Source: Lachnospiraceae bacterium
Lineage (GTDB): Bacteria; Bacillota; Clostridia; Lachnospirales; Lachnospiraceae
Assembly (NCBI GenBank): GCA_017521985.1
Contig: JAFXAZ010000013.1
Span: 1 to 56,797, forward strand
Direction of reading: 5' to 3'
DNA: 56,797 bases
In this document: positions 33,847-43,052 of the stretch, in pieces
Numbering within the stretch: position 1 is the stretch's first letter
How the letters are laid out: every line of letters starts with the position of its first letter
The notes under the pieces: generated by a model
Databases searched by the model: none
What the model was told of the DNA's origin: nothing
What the model saw: the letters and a program-made list of their open reading frames with translations, nothing else
Position numbers and translations under genes: made by a program

Positions 33847-34673
33847 TTTACAGAACTCCTCAACAAGCTTCTAAAAACTCTTTTTCTAACTCCTACAGGT
33901 ATCAACGATACTACTAATTGAACTAATAAAGTATAATAGTAATCAACTGCACTGATATACCCAGTTTCCCTAATGCACTTTCTCCCTTGTCTATATTTCA
34001 GAAAATAAGAAAAACCACCCCTGCGTTCAATCATACTACTATCTGCTCTAGCAAAAACCAAATAATCGTCTATATTTTTACAATTTGCACCTATCATTAT
34101 CATATTAACCCACAAAAGACTATCTTCCATTAATAATGCATGCTGATAATTCCCCGCTGCAAGAACTTTGCTCTTTTTGTACATTACAGTCATATGATTA
34201 AATGCATCGCGACGCTTTTGATATTCTTTAATATCGGCATCATATATAGGTACCTTTCGTGCTCCAGTAGTATGATTAATATCATCTTCAAATTCTTTGA
34301 TATGACTACCGCAAATATCCAATTGAGGATTCTGTTCAAATTCTTTAAGTTGTCTTTCAAATCTATCTGATACTGCTATATCATCGGTATCCATTCTGGC
34401 AATCAACTCATGAGAGCATTCTTGAACCCCTCTTGCTAAAGCTTTTCCCAACCCCACATTTTCTGATAAGGGAACAAAACGAAATAGTCCTGGATTCTCT
34501 TTGTCAACATTTCTAAGAACTTCTTCTAATCCTTCCGTTAATGGTCCATCTTTTACAAGAACAATTTCACTTGGTTTACTCGTCTGCTGTAACACACTCT
34601 CTAAGCTTTGTGCTAAAAACTCTGGCTTTTCTTTGTAATACACAGACATCAAAACACTAAATTCCATCTTCAC
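33843..34673 (-). CDS. GT2 glycosyltransferase
   Basis: An inverting GT-A transferase of 276 residues. FSVLMSVYYKEKPEFLAQSL opens the fold, SEIVLVKDGP holds the first Asp, and RMDTDDIAVSDRFE near 95 is the metal-binding DxD region. A basic, hydrophobic C-terminus suggests membrane association. The start is a GTG two codons before an ATG. It follows the phospho-sugar transferase by 1-2 bases, so it may add the second sugar. This is about where base composition changes to AT-rich. Confidence 0.88.
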   Translation of the reverse strand: MKMEFSVLMSVYYKEKPEFLAQSLESVLQQTSKPSEIVLVKDGPLTEGLEEVLRNVDKENPGLFRFVPLSENVGLGKALARGVQECSHELIARMDTDDIAVSDRFERQLKEFEQNPQLDICGSHIKEFEDDINHTTGARKVPIYDADIKEYQKRRDAFNHMTVMYKKSKVLAAGNYQHALLMEDSLLWVNMIMIGANCKNIDDYLVFARADSSMIERRGGFSYFLKYRQGRKCIRETGYISAVDYYYTLLVQLVVSLIPVGVRKRVFRSLLRSSVK

Positions 34674-34674
34674 T

Positions 34675-35364
34675 TTACCTCAATACCGCTATGACCGTGC
34701 GAAACATCGTAATGATGTCCCCAACAAAACTAAACTTCTTCACCGCTTCCAAGTTATGCTTCATCTTCCCAGGCAGTACCTGCTCCACATATACCTTATC
34801 CACATTCTCTGCTCCTGCTAGAAGTTCATCTTCATCTTTATAACGAATACTCGCTTCACTGGTAATGCCCGCCGGCAAAAGCAGTGTAGCATACATTTCG
34901 TCTGTATAAGCATCCACATACTTCTTCACTTCCGGCCTGGTACCAACAAAGCTCATATCGCCCAAAAGCACATTAATAAGCTGTGGCAACTCATCTAAAC
35001 GAAGCTTGCGGATCTTTGCACCAACCTTAGTAATACGACTATCATTACCTACCGTAACCTGACTTCCAATTTTGTCCGCGTTATTTACCATGGTGCGAAA
35101 CTTAAAGATACGGAATACTCTGCCATACTGTGTAATTCTCGCCTGACGGAAGAATACAGGTCCCTGACTATCCAGCTTAATCCAAACAGCCAGAATCAGA
35201 AATACCGGTGATACTACAATCAACATGATAGCAGATACTACAATATCAAACAAACGCTTAATAACCAAACTACTTGTACGCTTCGTCAGAATGCCATAGT
35301 ACTCCCTTACTGCGTCATTCTGCATATACTGTGGTAATGATTCCCATGCTTTTAATTTCATCAT
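34675..35364 (-). CDS. Initiating phospho-sugar transferase (WcaJ/PglC type)
   Basis: Transfers a sugar-1-phosphate from a UDP-sugar to undecaprenyl phosphate, the first step of repeat-unit assembly. It has 229 residues: one hydrophobic membrane hairpin (about 28-52) and the catalytic block with FKFRTM, LRLDELPQLINVL and MSFVGTRPEV. The frame is open from a GTG at 35376, but TAGGTGG lies 8 bases before the ATG at 35364. Single-domain monotopic form. The aminotransferase and dehydratase upstream suggest a 4-amino-4,6-dideoxy-HexNAc as substrate. Confidence 0.92.
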   Translation of the reverse strand: MMKLKAWESLPQYMQNDAVREYYGILTKRTSSLVIKRLFDIVVSAIMLIVVSPVFLILAVWIKLDSQGPVFFRQARITQYGRVFRIFKFRTMVNNADKIGSQVTVGNDSRITKVGAKIRKLRLDELPQLINVLLGDMSFVGTRPEVKKYVDAYTDEMYATLLLPAGITSEASIRYKDEDELLAGAENVDKVYVEQVLPGKMKHNLEAVKKFSFVGDIITMFRTVIAVLR

Positions 35365-35365
35365 C

Positions 35366-36574
35366 TTAATTACCACCTAATACACTCTTAACTACTTTAA
35401 TTACATATGCCACGTCATCATCTGTCAAATTCGTATGCAATGGCATAGAAATCTCATTTTCAAACTGACGATATGCATTAGGATAATCCTGAATATCAAA
35501 TCCAAGATTCTTATATGCAGTCAGCATCGGAAGTGGCTTGTAATGTACATTAGTTGCCACACCCTTTTCCGCAATCTTGATAATCAATTCATTACGTTTT
35601 TCCAGATCAATATTCGGAATACGTAGCAAATATAAATGTCCGCAAGACTCATTACCGCCTTCATAATGTTGCAAAGACTTACATCCCAATGGAAGGAATG
35701 CTTCATCATATTTCTTAATGATTTCTTTTCTGCGCTCTAACATTCCCTCATAGCGTTCAAATTGCGCCAAACCAATGGCTGCTGCCACGTCTGTCATGTT
35801 ACACTTATACAATGGTGCTACAATGTCATATTCCCAAGCCCCAAGCTGAGTCTTTGCCAAAGCATCTTTAGATTGGCCATGTAAAGAGAACAGCATAAAT
35901 TGCTTGTAAGCCGCTTCATTATCAATCCCCGATATGTCTCTCCAAGTTAAAGCTCCACCTTCTGCTGTGGTAAAGTTCTTTACTGCATGAAAAGAAAAGC
36001 TGGTAAAATCAGCCATACTGCCACTCATCTTTCCATTCCTTTTTGCACCAAAACCATGTGCACTATCAGCCACAACAATCACTCTTCCGAAAGCAGACTG
36101 AATTTCATTATCCGCACGGAAAAGAGATTTCTTTCTCTCAACAATTTCAAAAATCCTGTCATAATCACACATTACACCGCCAATATCAACAGGAATAATC
36201 GCCTTTGTCTTTTCCGTAATAGCCTCTTCTAATTTATCATAATCCATCTCAAAAGAATCCGGTGCCACATCTACTAATTTCACGGTTGCACCAACATGGC
36301 AGATAACACTGGCAGAAGCAGTATATGTATAGGCCGAAGTAATAACTTCATCCCCCGGTCCTACCCCCAAATAACGCAGTGCCAACTCCATACACGCAGT
36401 TGCTGAATTCAAGCAAACTGCCTTTGACGTGCCACAATATTCTGCCACTTTACGCTCCAGTTCCTTGGTCTTTGGACCAGTTGTAATCCAACCACTTCTT
36501 AAAGCATCTGCCACAATTTCTATTTCTCTTTCGCTAATATCCGGTGGTGAAAATGTAATTTTTCTTGATTCCAT
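35366..36574 (-). CDS. DegT/DnrJ/EryC1-family PLP aminotransferase
   Basis: A PLP-dependent sugar aminotransferase, probably acting on the 4-keto group of a UDP-4-keto-6-deoxy-HexNAc. It has about 402 residues. SGWITTGPKTKELE near 30, ADSAHGFGAKRNGK near 190 and SFHAVKNFTTAEGG near 215, with the Schiff-base lysine, are all present. The frame opens at a TTG (36589), but GAGGGG sits before two adjacent ATGs; I use the second (36574). It lies next to the PglF/CapD-type dehydratase, as in PglF-PglE. Confidence 0.9.
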   Translation of the reverse strand: MESRKITFSPPDISEREIEIVADALRSGWITTGPKTKELERKVAEYCGTSKAVCLNSATACMELALRYLGVGPGDEVITSAYTYTASASVICHVGATVKLVDVAPDSFEMDYDKLEEAITEKTKAIIPVDIGGVMCDYDRIFEIVERKKSLFRADNEIQSAFGRVIVVADSAHGFGAKRNGKMSGSMADFTSFSFHAVKNFTTAEGGALTWRDISGIDNEAAYKQFMLFSLHGQSKDALAKTQLGAWEYDIVAPLYKCNMTDVAAAIGLAQFERYEGMLERRKEIIKKYDEAFLPLGCKSLQHYEGGNESCGHLYLLRIPNIDLEKRNELIIKIAEKGVATNVHYKPLPMLTAYKNLGFDIQDYPNAYRQFENEISMPLHTNLTDDDVAYVIKVVKSVLGGN

Positions 36575-36604
36575 CATAACCCCTCGCAATCTATTATTAA
36601 AAAT

Positions 36605-38476
36605 CTACGCCTCTTCCCCATACTGATAGGTACTCACAATCTCCTTCACTCTCTTGCGAATATCTTCAGTATTTTCATTCTTTGCATCTTCCTGCAACTG
36701 CAGCAGCTGCTGTTCAAACACATCTACATCAAAATCAATCGGTTTTCCAATGAAAATCATCTTGTTGTCGGTCTTTTGTAAACCCTCTTCGCTCATGAGG
36801 AGCTCTTCGTACATCTTTTCACCCGGTCTGAGTCCTGTGAACTTGATCTCGATATCCTCTCCCGGCTTGTATCCTGAGAGCTTAATCAGGTTTGTTGCCA
36901 GGTCTACAATTTTCACCGGTTCTCCCATATCCAGTACAAAGATTTCACCGCCCTTAGCGTAAGCACCTGCCTGCAGTACCAGAGATACCGCTTCCGGAAT
37001 GGTCATAAAGTAACGAATGATATTAGGGTCTGTTACGGTCACAGGACCACCTGCGGCAATCTGCTGCTTAAAGAGTGGAATCACACTGCCGTTACTGCCC
37101 AGCACGTTACCAAAACGCACTGCCACGAAGTTGGTGTCAGACTTCTGATTCATCATCTGGATAACCATTTCGCACATACGCTTAGACGCACCCATAATAT
37201 TGGTCGGATTTACCGCCTTGTCCGTAGAAATCAGTACAAAACGTTCCACGCCATACTTTGCTGCTGCCTGTGCGGTCTTGTAGGTACCAAACACGTTGTT
37301 TTTAATCGCTTCATTCGGGCTCACCTCCATAAGAGGCACATGCTTGTGTGCAGCTGCATGGTACACCACATTTGGTCTATAGGTTTCAAATATATTATTA
37401 ATACGCTTTGTATTACGTACAGAAGCAATCAGTACTTCCAAATTCAGCTTCGGATACTTCCTCTTAAGCTCCTGCTGAATGTCATATGCATTATTTTCAT
37501 AAATATCCACAATAATAAGCTGCTTTGGATTATGGCTGGCTATCTGGCGACAAAGCTCGCTTCCGATGGAGCCACCACCGCCGGTAACCATAATTACTTT
37601 CCCACTGACATAGCCCATGACCTCGTCCAAATTGGTACGAATCGGGTCACGCCCCAGCAAATCCTCGATATCTACATCCTTCAGCTTGGCAATAGACACA
37701 TCACCATTAATCAGCTGGTACATACCCGGAAGGGTACGAAGCTTACAACCGGTCTCTTTGCAAATTTCGATAAATTCCCTCTTTATCTGATTGCTGACAG
37801 ATGGTATTGCCAAAATAATCTCATCAATACTGTATTCGCCAACCGCATCTGCAATCTTGTCACGCCCACCAATAATAGGGACCCCACGCATAAACTTCCC
37901 ATGGCATCCCGGACTATCATCCACTATACATTTTACATTCAAATTTACATACTGACTGCTTTCGATTTCCTTTAAGATCGCATTACCAGCAGCACCGGCA
38001 CCAATCAATAGCACATTGATACTATCCTCATGCCCCCATGCACGTCTCTTAGAATTAATCAAACGTAACACCCTATAGCTAAAACGAACACCACACGTCA
38101 AGACAGTCATAATAAACCAAAAGAGTATATAGTAACTCTTTGGCATGCTCCTCTGCAAGGCTTCAAATAAAACAAACTGCGTAAGTGCTGTAGTAGTTGT
38201 GGCAAAAATAATATTCAAAAGCTCTGTGGCACTGGCATATCTCCATACACTCTTGTACAGCTTCCAACCCGCATATATAATTAAAGTAAGTATAATTAAC
38301 CATGGCAGCATCTGCTCCCATCTCTGTAAATATACTTCCTCTATGCTCATAATCTTAAAATCATAACGAATATATAAAGCTGCAAAAGATGCGATGAGAA
38401 CGGACATTACATCCAACACCGCTAATGCAATTATTCGGTTCTTAGGTATTTTCAAAAAATCTTTATGTTCACTCAT
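36605..38476 (-). CDS. Membrane UDP-HexNAc 4,6-dehydratase (PglF/CapD/WbpM type)
   Basis: Converts UDP-GlcNAc to a 4-keto-6-deoxy sugar. It has 623 residues: four N-terminal membrane spans (to about 140), a first nucleotide-binding domain (VLLIGAGAAGNAIL near 155), then the catalytic SDR domain with VTGGGGSIGSELCRQI near 300 and STDKAVNPTNIMGASKR near 410. This long form uses a T/M-D-K active site instead of Tyr-x3-Lys. First gene of the operon, behind a good promoter. WecB at the operon end uses the same UDP-GlcNAc pool. Confidence 0.92.
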   Translation of the reverse strand: MSEHKDFLKIPKNRIIALAVLDVMSVLIASFAALYIRYDFKIMSIEEVYLQRWEQMLPWLIILTLIIYAGWKLYKSVWRYASATELLNIIFATTTTALTQFVLFEALQRSMPKSYYILFWFIMTVLTCGVRFSYRVLRLINSKRRAWGHEDSINVLLIGAGAAGNAILKEIESSQYVNLNVKCIVDDSPGCHGKFMRGVPIIGGRDKIADAVGEYSIDEIILAIPSVSNQIKREFIEICKETGCKLRTLPGMYQLINGDVSIAKLKDVDIEDLLGRDPIRTNLDEVMGYVSGKVIMVTGGGGSIGSELCRQIASHNPKQLIIVDIYENNAYDIQQELKRKYPKLNLEVLIASVRNTKRINNIFETYRPNVVYHAAAHKHVPLMEVSPNEAIKNNVFGTYKTAQAAAKYGVERFVLISTDKAVNPTNIMGASKRMCEMVIQMMNQKSDTNFVAVRFGNVLGSNGSVIPLFKQQIAAGGPVTVTDPNIIRYFMTIPEAVSLVLQAGAYAKGGEIFVLDMGEPVKIVDLATNLIKLSGYKPGEDIEIKFTGLRPGEKMYEELLMSEEGLQKTDNKMIFIGKPIDFDVDVFEQQLLQLQEDAKNENTEDIRKRVKEIVSTYQYGEEA

Positions 38477-38502
38477 CAGACCTTTTCCCCTCTTTTTTTC
38501 AC

Positions 38503-38531
38503 ATTATAAATCAAAAGCGTACAAAAAACAA
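38503..38531 (-). promoter_or_regulatory. Polysaccharide operon promoter
   Basis: TTGTTT (38526-38531), a 17-base spacer and TATAAT (38503-38508) on the minus strand, about 27 bases before the dehydratase gene. All twelve genes down to wecB are closely packed, with no second convincing promoter, so this one may drive the whole operon. Confidence 0.7.
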
Positions 38532-38570
38532 TAGTATGCTACATCTAAAATGTCGGGTAATTATTCCCAT

Positions 38571-39116
38571 TCATATACATTTTGCACAATTTCGACTTTT
38601 CACCATCCCCAACAACACACTCCCTATCACTCCCGCGCTTACCATGTTCGGCAAAGTAGCCCAGACGCCTTGCTCGAATGCATAGAAAACATCCTCCCCA
38701 TACATCAGTACATCCAGCCCCGGGGCAATCAGGCACCAGGCAAGCAGGTTGCCCACTACCTGATAAATGTTAAACACGATAACGTCTTTTATCGTAAATT
38801 CGCCTTTGTGAATTTTTATTTTAGAGGATGACAGTCCGGTGATATACATCGCCACACCGCTTGCGATTACCCAACTCCAGCATGGCGGACCAAACTGAAT
38901 GACATCGGAAAGGGCATGTCCTACAAATGCCACAAATGCACCTGCAACAGGCCCAAGAAGTGCAGCAAAGAATGCACCTATTCCGTAGGCCGTCTGAATG
39001 CTTACCTCCGGAAATCCGGTAGGCACTTTTACATATCTGAAAAACAAGGCAAATAAAGCCACGCCCACACAAACAACTAAAATCCTATTCCGATTATCAT
39101 TCCAATCTTTCTTCAT
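38571..39116 (-). CDS. ECF-transporter S component, UPF0397 family
   Basis: An integral membrane protein of 181 residues with five or six spans. GHALSDVIQFGPPCWSWVIASG near the middle is close to the UPF0397 signature; landmarks are GHALSD and WSWV. Such proteins are substrate-binding S components of ECF importers. No A-subunit ATPase or T component is adjacent, so it may use a shared module encoded elsewhere. Substrate unknown. Its ATG overlaps the stop of the upstream membrane protein by 4 bases, which is an odd partnership. Confidence 0.75.
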   Translation of the reverse strand: MKKDWNDNRNRILVVCVGVALFALFFRYVKVPTGFPEVSIQTAYGIGAFFAALLGPVAGAFVAFVGHALSDVIQFGPPCWSWVIASGVAMYITGLSSSKIKIHKGEFTIKDVIVFNIYQVVGNLLAWCLIAPGLDVLMYGEDVFYAFEQGVWATLPNMVSAGVIGSVLLGMVKSRNCAKCI

Positions 39117-41428
39117 ATCTCATCCTTTTTTCTTCTTCCCCAAATCAAATAGACTACTGCAGCTACAGAAACCAATTCTGCAACTCTCCAGTACCACATG
39201 CCTGCATACTTCACAGAAATAGTCCCCTCATAATTTGCCGGGATATTTACACGAATCACGGCATTTTCTCCCATCTGAATATCGTTTCGGGTAATCATGC
39301 CATCCTCGGAAGATGCCGTATAGCCCGAATAATTCAATAACGGAAGGTACACATAACCATCTGTGTCATCGTTTGTTGCAGCGAACTGAATGCTTGTTCC
39401 GTTCTTTTCGTACTCCGTAACCTGCACGCCATCATACCCCTGTGGTTCAAAAACTGTGGTTACAATTTCATATCTTTGGTCACACAATACATATTCGCCA
39501 GCCATAGCATAGTAGGTATTATTTTCTGATGTAAAGGTATTTTCCGTAATATCCATTGGAGCCTTGTTAAATACGGTATCCTGTGTATAATCTGATGCAG
39601 AAATTACTGCTAACACAGCAAGTAGAGCAGCTGCGACCAAAAACGTCTGCTTTCCTTCTTTCTTGTACAAAAGTAATAATCCAAAGCCAGTCACAATTGT
39701 AGCCAAGGCAGCCGCAATCCCCATAAAACGCCAAACAAACTGGATAGAGGAAATAAGCTTGCCCGCCAACGGAATAACCGTAGAGATTCTATCCCACGGG
39801 AAATAGAAAGTGGTCATATAGGTCACAATCACCGCCAAAAGGAAAAAGCAAAAACCGGAACGCTTCCATACTCTTTCCTCATCCTTCTTCACCCACAGCA
39901 TGGTTGCAAACAGCAGCATGCCCAGTCCCAAAGCCAGTCCCATGCCAAGCGGCATTTCGCTGCCCATACCGGCTTCCGCTTCCAGAGACATCTGTGAAAA
40001 ATCAGAGAACAATGCAAATATCTGCGGAAGAAAGACACCGGATCGCTGTATCAATTCCACATCCAATGTGGCAAATACTCTGACATCCTGGGTCAGGGAA
40101 AAGTCTGCAAATGGCACCAAGAACCATGCATTTACCAAAATGGTCACCACAACAGTTTTCACCAGTGCAAAAAATCTCTTTTTCCGGAAGGTTCTAAACG
40201 GACAAAGTCCACATGCCAGGAGGATGACTCCACCTGTCATTTCTCCGGTAAGGGTATGGGACTGAATAATACCGCTTAAACCCAACACCAACGGAATATA
40301 GGCATATTTATAGCTCTTTTCCTGAGTGTCCTCCGCCAATATACGATACAGACCATATGCCACCAACGGCAGGAAGGTCATGGCAGTCACCTCACCGATT
40401 GCCGCTCTGGTATAAAGGTCCATCAAACGATATGGAGATAAGGTATACAAAAGCGCCATGATCACTGCAATGACATCATTTGAAAACATTTTTTTACCGC
40501 AGTAGTAGCAAATAAAAGCAGTAAAAACATTCATCGCCACAAGGAAGGCATTATAACTTTCTGCTACAGAAAAACCGATAACCCTTAAAAGTCCCGGGAA
40601 GTACAAAAACAATTCTCCGTAAAATACCGGACTGGCATAGCCATAACCATTATAAAAAACAGGTGCAATTCTGACCGGAAACTGTCCAGCCAGCAAACCT
40701 TCCCGAATACTTTCGATTCTGGCAAGATGGAATCGCAAATCATGTCCATCTACCATATACCCTGTCAAAGCAGGAATACTTGCAATAAAGGCAACCGCAA
40801 TTAAAGCAGTCATTGAATATTTGGTATTAGTCGAAATCGGCTTCTTTTTTTCTCGCATTACCAAGAGCACCAGCAGATTTACCCCTGCCAGCAGTACCAA
40901 TTTGGAAAACAATTCTATATTTGCAAGGACACCGGTCTCTTCTATGGCAAAATGCTTGATTGTAACCGTACCTACGCCGGCGTAGTATAATTTCATAGCA
41001 ATATTTAAATCCGCGTTCAGCCAGAATTTTTTGCCGTCTACAGCCCATTCCCCGGTCAGGTCCACTTTTTCCTGTTCCATGATATCAAAAAACAATTCTT
41101 GGGTATATGGGGTAAAATAGCTATTGGCAGCAGTTCCTTCATACTCTATGGTATAACTATAATGACCTTTTTCCAGAAATATATCAGGAATCACGTCATA
41201 AAAGCCCGTCCCTCTACTCGGGTCAACGGAAGCTCCCATGCAGTCTCCACTGATGTACTGTTGCAACTGCTCTTGTGTAAACTCATATTTCGCCAAATCA
41301 GATATCTCTAATGCGTACTGAATACCAAACACGCTTACCAATACTATATTTGCAACAACCAGACACACTACATATCTTTCTTTTATCCAATCTAAAACCA
41401 AATTGGTCCATGTTTTCCATGAAGTCAT
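39113..41428 (-). CDS. Large membrane protein, GT-C/6-PTPS-related type
   Basis: An integral membrane protein of 771 residues. One N-terminal span and a lectin-like outer domain (about 35-160) come first, followed by some twelve spans with GYMVDGHDLRFHLARIESI near 225 and YTLSPYRLMDLYTRAAIGE near 335, and an outer beta-rich C-terminal part before a last span. These motifs mark the membrane proteins misnamed '6-pyruvoyl-tetrahydropterin synthase-related', which resemble GT-C glycosyltransferases. The Asp-His pair after the first loop fits a catalytic role. It has its own promoter and is joined to the UPF0397 gene. Confidence 0.7.
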   Translation of the reverse strand: MTSWKTWTNLVLDWIKERYVVCLVVANIVLVSVFGIQYALEISDLAKYEFTQEQLQQYISGDCMGASVDPSRGTGFYDVIPDIFLEKGHYSYTIEYEGTAANSYFTPYTQELFFDIMEQEKVDLTGEWAVDGKKFWLNADLNIAMKLYYAGVGTVTIKHFAIEETGVLANIELFSKLVLLAGVNLLVLLVMREKKKPISTNTKYSMTALIAVAFIASIPALTGYMVDGHDLRFHLARIESIREGLLAGQFPVRIAPVFYNGYGYASPVFYGELFLYFPGLLRVIGFSVAESYNAFLVAMNVFTAFICYYCGKKMFSNDVIAVIMALLYTLSPYRLMDLYTRAAIGEVTAMTFLPLVAYGLYRILAEDTQEKSYKYAYIPLVLGLSGIIQSHTLTGEMTGGVILLACGLCPFRTFRKKRFFALVKTVVVTILVNAWFLVPFADFSLTQDVRVFATLDVELIQRSGVFLPQIFALFSDFSQMSLEAEAGMGSEMPLGMGLALGLGMLLFATMLWVKKDEERVWKRSGFCFFLLAVIVTYMTTFYFPWDRISTVIPLAGKLISSIQFVWRFMGIAAALATIVTGFGLLLLYKKEGKQTFLVAAALLAVLAVISASDYTQDTVFNKAPMDITENTFTSENNTYYAMAGEYVLCDQRYEIVTTVFEPQGYDGVQVTEYEKNGTSIQFAATNDDTDGYVYLPLLNYSGYTASSEDGMITRNDIQMGENAVIRVNIPANYEGTISVKYAGMWYWRVAELVSVAAVVYLIWGRRKKDEI

Positions 41429-41479
41429 ATCACTTGTATCCTCGCTAATATTTCCTTTTTTATTTCATAGTAGTATTAA

Positions 41480-41508
41480 ATTATACCACGCTCCAAGGAA
41501 TAAGTAAA
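41480..41508 (-). promoter_or_regulatory. Promoter of the GT-C-like/UPF0397 unit
   Basis: TTTACT (41503-41508), a 17-base spacer and TATAAT (41480-41485) on the minus strand, about 50 bases before the coding region and directly after the symporter terminator. Confidence 0.7.
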
Positions 41509-41516
41509 CCCACAAC

Positions 41517-41548
41517 AAAACAGCCTGCTCCTTTTCGGGAACAAGCTG
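41517..41548 (-). terminator. Terminator of the alanine/glycine symporter
   Basis: An 11-bp stem with two G-U pairs (41521-41531 with 41538-41548) is followed on the minus strand by TTTT, just after the symporter stop. Confidence 0.85.
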
Positions 41549-41571
41549 CTCACTTTTCTTATGGATATTTC

Positions 41572-42930
41572 TTATTTATACATTCCGCTTTCGTATTCCT
41601 TGGTCTTCTTTACCACAATGCCTACACATGGAAGCAGTGCAATCAAGTTCGGAAGAACCATCAGACCGTTAAACATATCGGACATATTCCATACAAGGTC
41701 TACCTTTAAGTTAGAACCTACCAATACAAAAGCAAGTACGATTACTGCATAAAGCTTTACAGCTTTATTACCAAACAAAGCACGTACATTTACTTCACCG
41801 AAGTAGTACCAGCTAACGATGGTGGTAAATGCAAAGAACAGCATACAAATCGCGATGAAGATATTTCCGATATTACCAAAGTCTGCGCTGAAAGCAGTCT
41901 GTGCAAGCTCAGAGCCTGTAAGGCCGGAGCCAAGTGCACCGGTAGAAAGAATAACAAGTGCTGTCATCGTAAGAATAACGAAGGTATCAATAAACACACC
42001 CATCATTGCGATAATACCCTGTTCGCTTGGATGCTTTACCTCTGCAGTTGCATGTGCGTGAGGGGTAGAACCCATACCTGCTTCGTTGGAGAATAAACCT
42101 CTTGCAACACCATAGCGCATAGCCTTCTGAACGGTCACACCGATTGCACCACCCACAACGGCCTGTGGAGCAAAAGCACCAACGAAGATGTCCTTGAATG
42201 CCTGAACAAGTCCAGCCGGATTCATAACAAGAATAATTATACTACCTACGATGTATAAAAGAGCCATAATAGGAACCACTTTTTCCGTAAAACGTGCAAT
42301 ACGCTTAATACCACCGATAAAGATAACACCTGCAACGATTGCTATGAACACACCAACGATACGTGGATCTACGCCAAACGCATTCTTAAAGGAAGCACCG
42401 ATGGAATTGCTCTGAACCATGTTACCCATAAAGCCTAATGCAAGGATAATTGCAACAGAGAAGAAGGTAGATAAGAAGGTGCCGAATTTGCCCTTAAATA
42501 CATGCTTGATGTAGTAAATAGGACCACCAACGTACTTGCCGTTTTCTTCTTTTCTGGTAACCTGTGCCATCACAGCCTCGCCGTAAATGGTAGCCATACC
42601 AAAGAACGCTGCAAGCCACATCCAGAAAATCGCACCTGCACCACCGGCTGCAATTGCGGTAGCCGCACCTGCAATATTACCCGTACCAACCTGTGCTGCA
42701 ATTGCTGTAGTAAGTGCCTGGAAAGAGCTTAAGCCCTTCTGGCCATCCTTATCCTTGCCGTGCAAAGAAAAATTACCAAACAAAAGCTTCATACCTTCGC
42801 CAAACTTGCGAATCTGAATAAACTTTAACTTAAATGTGTAGAAAACGCCGGTACCTACTAAAAGTACCAATAAGGCATAATCCCATAATACTGTGTTGAC
42901 AACCGCAACCACTTTCTCAATAAATTCCAT
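41572..42930 (-). CDS. Na+:alanine/glycine symporter (AlsT/AGCS family)
   Basis: A membrane symporter of 452 residues and about 10-11 spans that imports alanine or glycine with sodium. GTGNIAGAATAIAAGGAGAIFWMW near 85 (landmarks GTGNIAG and GPIYYI) and GLFSNEAGMGSTPHAHA near 290 are family signatures. The frame stays open back through the leader to 43116, but AGGAG lies 7 bases before the ATG at 42930 and MEFIEKVVAVVNT is a proper start. A glycine riboswitch and a terminator in the leader link its expression to glycine. Confidence 0.95.
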   Translation of the reverse strand: MEFIEKVVAVVNTVLWDYALLVLLVGTGVFYTFKLKFIQIRKFGEGMKLLFGNFSLHGKDKDGQKGLSSFQALTTAIAAQVGTGNIAGAATAIAAGGAGAIFWMWLAAFFGMATIYGEAVMAQVTRKEENGKYVGGPIYYIKHVFKGKFGTFLSTFFSVAIILALGFMGNMVQSNSIGASFKNAFGVDPRIVGVFIAIVAGVIFIGGIKRIARFTEKVVPIMALLYIVGSIIILVMNPAGLVQAFKDIFVGAFAPQAVVGGAIGVTVQKAMRYGVARGLFSNEAGMGSTPHAHATAEVKHPSEQGIIAMMGVFIDTFVILTMTALVILSTGALGSGLTGSELAQTAFSADFGNIGNIFIAICMLFFAFTTIVSWYYFGEVNVRALFGNKAVKLYAVIVLAFVLVGSNLKVDLVWNMSDMFNGLMVLPNLIALLPCVGIVVKKTKEYESGMYK

Positions 42931-42961
42931 TTTTCTACTCCTCTTTTCTTGTAAATAGTAA

Positions 42962-42989
42962 AGCCCCGGAAAGATATACCCCCGAGGCT
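42962..42989 (-). terminator. Riboswitch expression-platform terminator
   Basis: AGCCTCGG pairs with CCGGGGCT (42982-42989 with 42962-42969, one G-U), followed on the minus strand by TTTACTATTT. It lies between the glycine aptamer and the symporter gene and is the likely switch point. Confidence 0.75.
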
Positions 42990-43052
42990 GTAATTTACAT
43001 AACAGATTTACACACAAAGAAACTAATCCTTTGATACTTCTGCTACATATAT

